Assembly (NCBI RefSeq): GCF_016808095.1
Contig: NC_068980.1
Coordinates: 14,511,388 to 14,575,387 of the forward strand
Direction of reading: 5' to 3'
Source: Vigna angularis
Taxonomy: Eukaryota > Streptophyta > Magnoliopsida > Fabales > Fabaceae
Length of the DNA: 64,000 bases
In this document: positions 58,929 through 64,000 of the stretch, piece by piece
Layout of the letters: the number at the start of each line of letters is the position of its first letter
Numbering within the stretch: the stretch's first letter is position 1
Made by a program: the position numbers and the translations under genes
The notes under the pieces: model-generated
Seen by the model: only the letters and a program-made list of their open reading frames with translations
Told to the model about the DNA's origin: nothing
Database searches by the model: none

Positions 58929-59134
58929 GATACCAAATAATTAAGCATGTTTTTTGTTTTTTTCTTCCATGTGAACAGTTTTGCACACTTTTTCTTTTCT
59001 GAACAGTTTCGTATAGTTTGTTATAACACCTGTTTAGTTTGTTACACATGGATGATTTTCTTCATCCTTACATATACAGGGCTTTGCCTTTCCTATAATG
59101 AGAATGATGGAATCAATGAAACATTTATTCTGAG
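58929..59134 (+). repeat. 5' LTR of the nested copia element
   Basis: It matches the 3' LTR from taccaaataattaa onward, including ccatgtgaacagttttgcac and catggatgattttcttcatc. It lacks a short segment present in the 3' LTR near 63275-63295. Confidence 0.92.
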
Positions 59135-59146
59135 ATGGTATCAGAG
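59135..59146 (+). other. Primer-binding site of the nested copia element
   Basis: tggtatcagagc, the standard copia site complementary to the 3' end of initiator tRNA-Met. Confidence 0.9.
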
Positions 59147-59228
59147 CTCTTTCGGGAGTTCTGGTAGCCAAAAACCTATCATATATTTTTGTTCATTTCT
59201 TTTTATATCTCTGTTTCTTCTTTTCTCC

Positions 59229-60182
59229 ATGGCTAACCAGAGCCCCACATACGATGATTATCTCACCAATCCTTCAAATCCTCTATTCTTTCATGCCAAT
59301 GAATCACCATCACAAGCATTAGTTTCACAACCCCTAAATGGACGAAATTATCATTCATGGGCAAGAGCTATGAAGCTCGCTCTTCTTTCTAAGAACAAAC
59401 TCAAGCTTGTAGATGGCATTATTCCTTCTCCATCACCAACAGATTCGTACTATGGAGCGTGGGAGCGATGCAACAACATGGTTCTTGCTTGGATTCATAG
59501 ATCCATTGATGATTCTATTCTACAATCCATTCTCTGGATTGATCAAGCATCAGAGGTTTGGCAAGATCTTCAGGATCATTTTTCTCAAGCAGATATGTTT
59601 AGGGTTTCTGATCTCCAAGAAGAGATTTTTCGCCTCCAACAAGGCACCCTCACTATTAGTCAATATTTCACTCAATTAAAAGGTCTATGGGATGAATTTG
59701 AAAATTACAGACCTATTCTCCATTGCAAGTGTTCAATACCCTGCACATGCGAAGCCATCCAAGCTTATAAAAGATACAGAGATCAAGACTATGTTATTCG
59801 TTTCCTCAAAGGTTTAAACGAGCAATTTTCACATGTCAGATCCCAGATTATGCTTCTAGATCCCCTTCCTCCAATAAACAAGGTTTTCTCTTTGATTGTT
59901 CAACAAGAGAGGCAAATGACTACTATAGAAAGGACTGAGTTATCATCTGATGCGAAAACCTTTGCTGTCAACACTTATCAATACACCAGTCTTGGAAGAG
60001 GTCTTGCTGTTAATCCAAACCAATATTTTGGATATGGTAGAGGTCGTGGGAATAGAGGTAGGGGTCGTGCCACAATTGGAAGAGGCCAAAATTCTTTCAA
60101 CAAACTCTGCACTTACTGTGGAAAAACCAATCACACAGTGGAAACTTGTTATTTTAAGCATGGTTTTCATCTTGGCTACTAG
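59229..60182 (+). CDS. Copia gag protein, open for 317 residues
   Basis: The start is the ATG at 59229 (MANQSPTYDDYL), after the primer-binding site; the frame is open further upstream but that lies in the LTR. It contains LNGRNYHSWARAMKLALLSK (the copia gag N-terminal motif), then GTLTISQYFTQLKGLWDEFE. A Gly/Arg-rich run (GYGRGRGNRGRGRA) leads to a CCHC zinc knuckle, CTYCGKTNHTVETC. TAG at 60180-60182 sits in frame with about 50 further codons of pol-like text, so it is probably a nonsense mutation in what was one gag-pol frame. Gag itself looks intact. Confidence 0.88.
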   Translation: MANQSPTYDDYLTNPSNPLFFHANESPSQALVSQPLNGRNYHSWARAMKLALLSKNKLKLVDGIIPSPSPTDSYYGAWERCNNMVLAWIHRSIDDSILQSILWIDQASEVWQDLQDHFSQADMFRVSDLQEEIFRLQQGTLTISQYFTQLKGLWDEFENYRPILHCKCSIPCTCEAIQAYKRYRDQDYVIRFLKGLNEQFSHVRSQIMLLDPLPPINKVFSLIVQQERQMTTIERTELSSDAKTFAVNTYQYTSLGRGLAVNPNQYFGYGRGRGNRGRGRATIGRGQNSFNKLCTYCGKTNHTVETCYFKHGFHLGY

Positions 60183-63100
60183 TCTAGACAAAGCAATGCT
60201 AATATGGCCAACTCAAATGAGGATTGTGCCACAAAAAAAGGCCCCTCAACCAAGTTGGGAAATACTACCCCAGATGTTGGTTTTACTCAAGAGCAGTATC
60301 AAGGTCTTCTTATTTTGCTTCAACAATCCAATTAGGTAGCTCAAACTCTTCCCATGTTTCCAACCTAAATCATACCACAGTTTTGCATACACATTCCTCT
60401 CCTTCAGCAAGTATACCCTGTGATCAATGGCTCATTGATACAGGGGCTTCTGATCACATGATTTTTAATCTTGCAAACTTTCTCACTTTTTCTGAAATTT
60501 CACCTATTCTTATTATTTTACCTGATGGATCCAAGATTCATGCAAAAATTTCTGGTACTGTGCAACTTTCTCCTCTTTTAACCTTAAGAAATGTCTTATA
60601 CATACCTGACTTCAAGGTCAATTTAATATCTGCTGCAAAACTTATTACTGAATCCAATTGTTACCTTGTTTTTAACTCTGGCTTTTGTTATATTAAACAG
60701 ACTTTCAACCGGAAGACGATTGGTACAGCTAAGCAGCTACAAGGATTGTATGTGTTAATGTCTCAAGTAATGACTTCACCATCCATTAAATCAACTCATT
60801 CTCTTTGTTCCTGTAACGTTGTTTCTACCCTTGGACTTTGGCACCTACGACTTGGTCATGTGTCAGATTCAAAATTAAAATTATTGTCTACACAATTTCC
60901 TTTGGTAACTTTCCAACATACCTACCCTTGTGATGTATGTCAATTTGCTAGACAAAAGAAGCTTCCTTTTGTTTCTAGTACTACCAAATCAATACAATCC
61001 TTTGATCTTTTACATGTTGATATTTGGGGACCATGTTCTACAACCTCCATTTTAGGATATAAATATTTTTTAACCATCATTAATGATTTTTCTCGGTTTA
61101 CATGGGTCAAATTAATGAAACATAAAGGTGAAACCAGGGATCACTTAAAGAATTTTTTTAATTATATAGAGACACAATTCCATGCAAAACTTAAGGTAAT
61201 TCGAAGTGATAATGGACCAGAATTTTTAATGACAGAATTTTATCTTGCAAAGGGAATGTCCCATCAAACTACATGTGTTGAAACACCTCAACAAAATGGT
61301 GTAGCTGAGCGGAAACATCAGCATATCATGAATGTTGTTCGAGCATTGATGTTTGAAACTAATTTACCAACATCTCTTTGGTCTTATGCTGTCATACACT
61401 CGGTTCATCTGATTAATCGATTACCTACACCTTTGTTACAAAATCAGTGTCCTTATACTGTTTTTCATAAACAACAACCTGACTTGGGTCATTTAAGAGT
61501 TTTTGGTTGTTTGGTTTACTCTACTACTTTAGAACATGGTCGAACCAAATTATCTCCAAGGGCTAGGAAAGTTATTTTTATTGGGTATAAAGAAGGAACT
61601 AAAGGATATTTGTTGTATGATATTCAATCCAGACAAATTTTTGTTTCAAGAAATGTGGTCTTTTATGAAAATTCTTTTCCTTTTAAATCAGTGAATGAAT
61701 CTGACATTACTAGTCCAGCTCTGCCAAAACCAATCTGTGATAATATTGCACCTTTGGATATTGATGATCTCACTATTTTTTCAAATCAAGAAAGTGTAGA
61801 TAATCCTAATTCAGTTACTGCTACAACACCACATCCCATAGTTTCACAACCTTCTAGACACTCCATGATACAAAGACAACGTCCACACTGCTTGAGACAT
61901 TATCAGTGCTATCTGTCTGCTGCTTCCCATACCAATCTGTCATATGGTAACCATTCTTCCTCTGTACATTATCCTTTATCTGCTTTTCTTTCTTATAATA
62001 AATGCTCCCCTAGTTATAGAAATTTTTGCTACTCTGTATCGTCCTTGATTGAACCAAAAACATTCACTCAAGCTTCTAAAATGGATTGTTGGGTGCAAGC
62101 CATGAATTCTGAGATTAATGCTCTTGAACAGAACCACACTTGGGAGATAGTTGATCTTCCTCCCAATAAAAGGCCCGTGGATTGTAAATGGGTTTATAAG
62201 ATCAAATTACATGCTGATGGTACCATAGAGAGGCATAAAGCCCGCTTGGTTGCTAAGGGATACACACAACTTGAAGGAGTAGATTATTTTGACACTTTTT
62301 CTCTTGTTGCCAAACTCACAACAGTGAAGGTCATTCTTGCCGTAGTTGTTGCCAAAAACTGGTTTCTTGAACAATTAGACGGTAATAATGCTTTTTTACA
62401 TGGTGATCTACATGAAGAAGTTTACATGCACTTACCCCCTGGTATGACAACTTCTCATCCCAATAAAGTTTGTAAATTTTAAAAAATCATTATATGGGTT
62501 GAAACAAGCTAGCCGTCAATGGTATGCCAAGCTCACCACAACTTTATTAGCTTTTAAATTCACACAATCTTCAGCTGACCATTCTCTCTTCATAAAGAAA
62601 ACAGGGGCATCTTTTACTGCATTATTAATTTATGTTGATGACATAGTTCTTGCAAGCAATGATTCTAATGAAATTGAATCTATTAAGGCACACTTGAGAG
62701 TTCTTCGCTACATTAAAGGTTCTCCTGCTAAAGGTCTTCACTTTCCTGCCAACTCATCTCTAATGCCTTCCAGTTTTGCTCATTTTGATTTGGGTAGTTG
62801 TATTGAAACCCGAAAATCTGTTACTGGGTATTGTGTCTTTCTGTGCTCTTCCTTAATTTGTTGGAAAACTAAGACGCAAACAACTGTATCTCGTTCTTCC
62901 TCTGAAGCTGAATATAGGGCTCTTGCAGCTTTGAGTTGTGAACTGCAATGACTTCATTTCTTGCTCACAAATTGCCAAGTTCCTCCCACTGCTCCTATTT
63001 CAATTTTTTGTGATAATCAGTCCGCTATATACCTGACTCACAATCCAACTTTTCATGAACGGACAAAGCTTATAGAGATTGACTGTCATGTCATCCGCGA

Positions 63101-63245
63101 GAAAATTCAAAGTGGTCTTCTTCATTTGTTGCCCATTTCTTCTTATGCTCAATTGGTTGATATGTTCACTAAGGCTCTTCATCCCAAAGTTTTCACACAA
63201 TGCATATCCAAGCTTGGACTATTTGATGTTCATAGTCCCGCTTGA
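60183..63245 (+). pseudogene. Copia pol relic (PR-IN-RT-RNaseH) with RT deletion
   Basis: After the gag stop the frame continues about 50 codons, then shifts near 60335. From there 60336-62480 is open: protease WLIDTGASDHMI (about 60428), LWHLRLGHVS, integrase zinc residues CDVCQFARQKK, catalytic DIWGP, VIRSDNGPEF and [20 protein letters not shown], and RT WVYKIKLHADGTIERHKARL (about 62189). One extra T near 62478 shifts the frame; RT resumes at [16 protein letters not shown] and LLIYVDDIVLASND (about 62625). After ESIKAHL the sequence jumps straight to VLRYIKGSPAKG, so the end of RT and the connection region (about 150 residues in the family) are deleted. RNase H follows, with TGA at 62949-62951 in place of an expected Trp codon, and pol ends at 63245. 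Confidence 0.9.
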
Positions 63246-63249
63246 GGGA

Positions 63250-63478
63250 TGGTATTACCAAATAATTAATCATGTTTATTACAATTTGTTATGTTTTTGT
63301 CTTTTTCCTCCATGTGAACAGTTTTGCACACTTTTTCTTTCCTGAATAGTTTCGTACAGTTTGTTATAACATTTGTCTAGTTTGCTACACATGGATGATT
63401 TTCTTCATCCTTACATATACAGGGCTTTGCCTTTCATGTAATGAGAATGATGGAATCAATGAAACATTCATTCTGAGA
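63250..63478 (+). repeat. 3' LTR of the nested copia element
   Basis: Starts TGGTATTACC right after the pol stop and a short purine stretch (gaggga), and matches the 5' LTR through attctgaga. Confidence 0.92.
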
Positions 63479-63748
63479 GAGTTGCCATGGATAACTCCAA
63501 ACTAGAAGTTATTCAATAATGGGCTTAACCTATTACCATCAAACAATTAAGGGGATTTCTTGGTCTCATTGGCTATTATAGAAGATTTGTCAAGTCGTAC
63601 GCTCAAATTATAGCCCTTTAACAAATCTCCTTAAGAAAGCTTCCTTTTAATGAACTCCAACAACTTCAGTTGCTTTCAATCAATTCGAAGCAAGCTTTGA
63701 TTTCTACTCCCGTTCTAGCTGTTAATAGTATGAAGCTTGATTTAGCCT
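63479..63748 (+). pseudogene. Ty3/gypsy reverse transcriptase / RNase H, right piece
   Basis: The frame resumes with VAMDNSKLEVIQ, then ITIKQLRGFLGLIGYYRRFV, the RT/RNase H junction of gypsy elements (family: GFLGLTGYYRKF). It continues through KSYAQIIA and an ISTPVLAV block near 63700. Stops occur near 63521 and 63617. It connects directly with 58641-58928 once the copia element is removed. Confidence 0.85.
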
Positions 63749-64000
63749 AACATCATTTAGTTATATGAGATGCTATTATACATTTTATTATATAACAAAA
63801 TCTCTATAAATCTTGAAATACACACTGAAATAAAAATACTTCATAGTGTAGTCCTAGACGTAGGCATACACATTGTATGCTTAGCCATGTTAAATTCTTG
63901 TGTTCTTTTTTTGTCTTGTTCCTAACAATTGGTATCAAGAGCCAATTTCTTTGTTATATATGGTTGTAGCTTTGTTTAATATTCCATATCAGAAAAAATT
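63749..64000 (+). mobile_element. Right end of an LTR plus primer-binding site, element runs off the window
   Basis: An LTR-like end, cctaaca at 63921-63927, is followed at once by attggtatcaagagccaa, a copia-type primer-binding site. The internal region of this element should start here and continue beyond 64000. Its LTR start is not defined; the LTR would have to begin after the gypsy fragment at about 63748, giving a short LTR of 180 bases or less. Confidence 0.65.

Larger units (their letters stand above)
58929..63478 (+). mobile_element. Ty1/copia retrotransposon nested in a gypsy RT gene
   Basis: LTR copies lie at 58929-59134 and 63250-63478, with a perfect primer-binding site (tggtatcagagc, 59135-59146) after the first. 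Gag and pol lie in one orientation between them. The flanking gypsy frame ends at LFR on the left and continues RVAMDNSKLE on the right, so the insertion point is inside that gene. The 5' LTR lacks the first bases of the 3' copy (TGGTAT), so no exact target duplication can be read. A nonsense codon, two shifts, a second stop and an internal RT deletion make it inactive. Confidence 0.93.

Overview
This is about 64 kb of AT-rich plant nuclear DNA. The low-copy gene is a CUP-SHAPED COTYLEDON-type NAC gene with an intact miR164 site. The rest is dominated by Ty1/copia, Ty3/gypsy, MULE and CACTA-type transposons and long AT-rich spacers. These families and the repeat style suggest a legume, probably tribe Phaseoleae (Phaseolus, Vigna or Glycine group). 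That placement is from general resemblance and was not tested by a search.

Layout. 1-7.2 kb holds a decayed pair of Mutator-associated genes facing tail to tail: a plant-mobile-domain (PMD/MAIN-like) gene on + and a MULE transposase with an OTU-like tail on -. A near-perfect palindrome lies beside the transposase start. 7.2-18.3 kb is mostly anonymous AT-rich DNA with faint transposon debris. 18.35-22.2 kb is a copia element that has lost gag. 24.0-25.5 kb holds two abutting CACTA-like pieces, one with a 287-base hairpin. 26.7-27.8 kb is a non-autonomous MULE with a perfect 9-bp target duplication. 29.7-31.5 kb is the NAC gene (-, three exons, 350 aa). 35.8-36.55 kb is a foldback MULE filled with a GGTCGG-type minisatellite. 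38.15-40.0 kb has a possible solo LTR with paired AATCGATT motifs and a gypsy integrase relic. 40.25-46.83 kb is a complete but dead copia element. 47.3-48.9 kb is a Pack-MULE with 223-bp terminal inverted repeats, a perfect 9-bp target duplication and captured pieces of an LRR receptor-kinase gene. 49.98-54.43 kb is a large inverted repeat whose second arm is broken by another copia fragment. 58.2-63.75 kb is a copia element nested in a Ty3/gypsy reverse-transcriptase gene. The window ends just inside a further LTR element.

The genes do not form a pathway. The only gene that looks functional is the NAC gene, whose expected control is miR164 cleavage. The rest records successive transposon insertion, nesting, gene-fragment capture and decay. 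I found no tRNA, rRNA or CRISPR feature. I also found no clearly undescribed system. The best candidates for a second look are the Pack-MULE, the PMD/MULE-OTU pair, the three long hairpins and the large interrupted inverted repeat.
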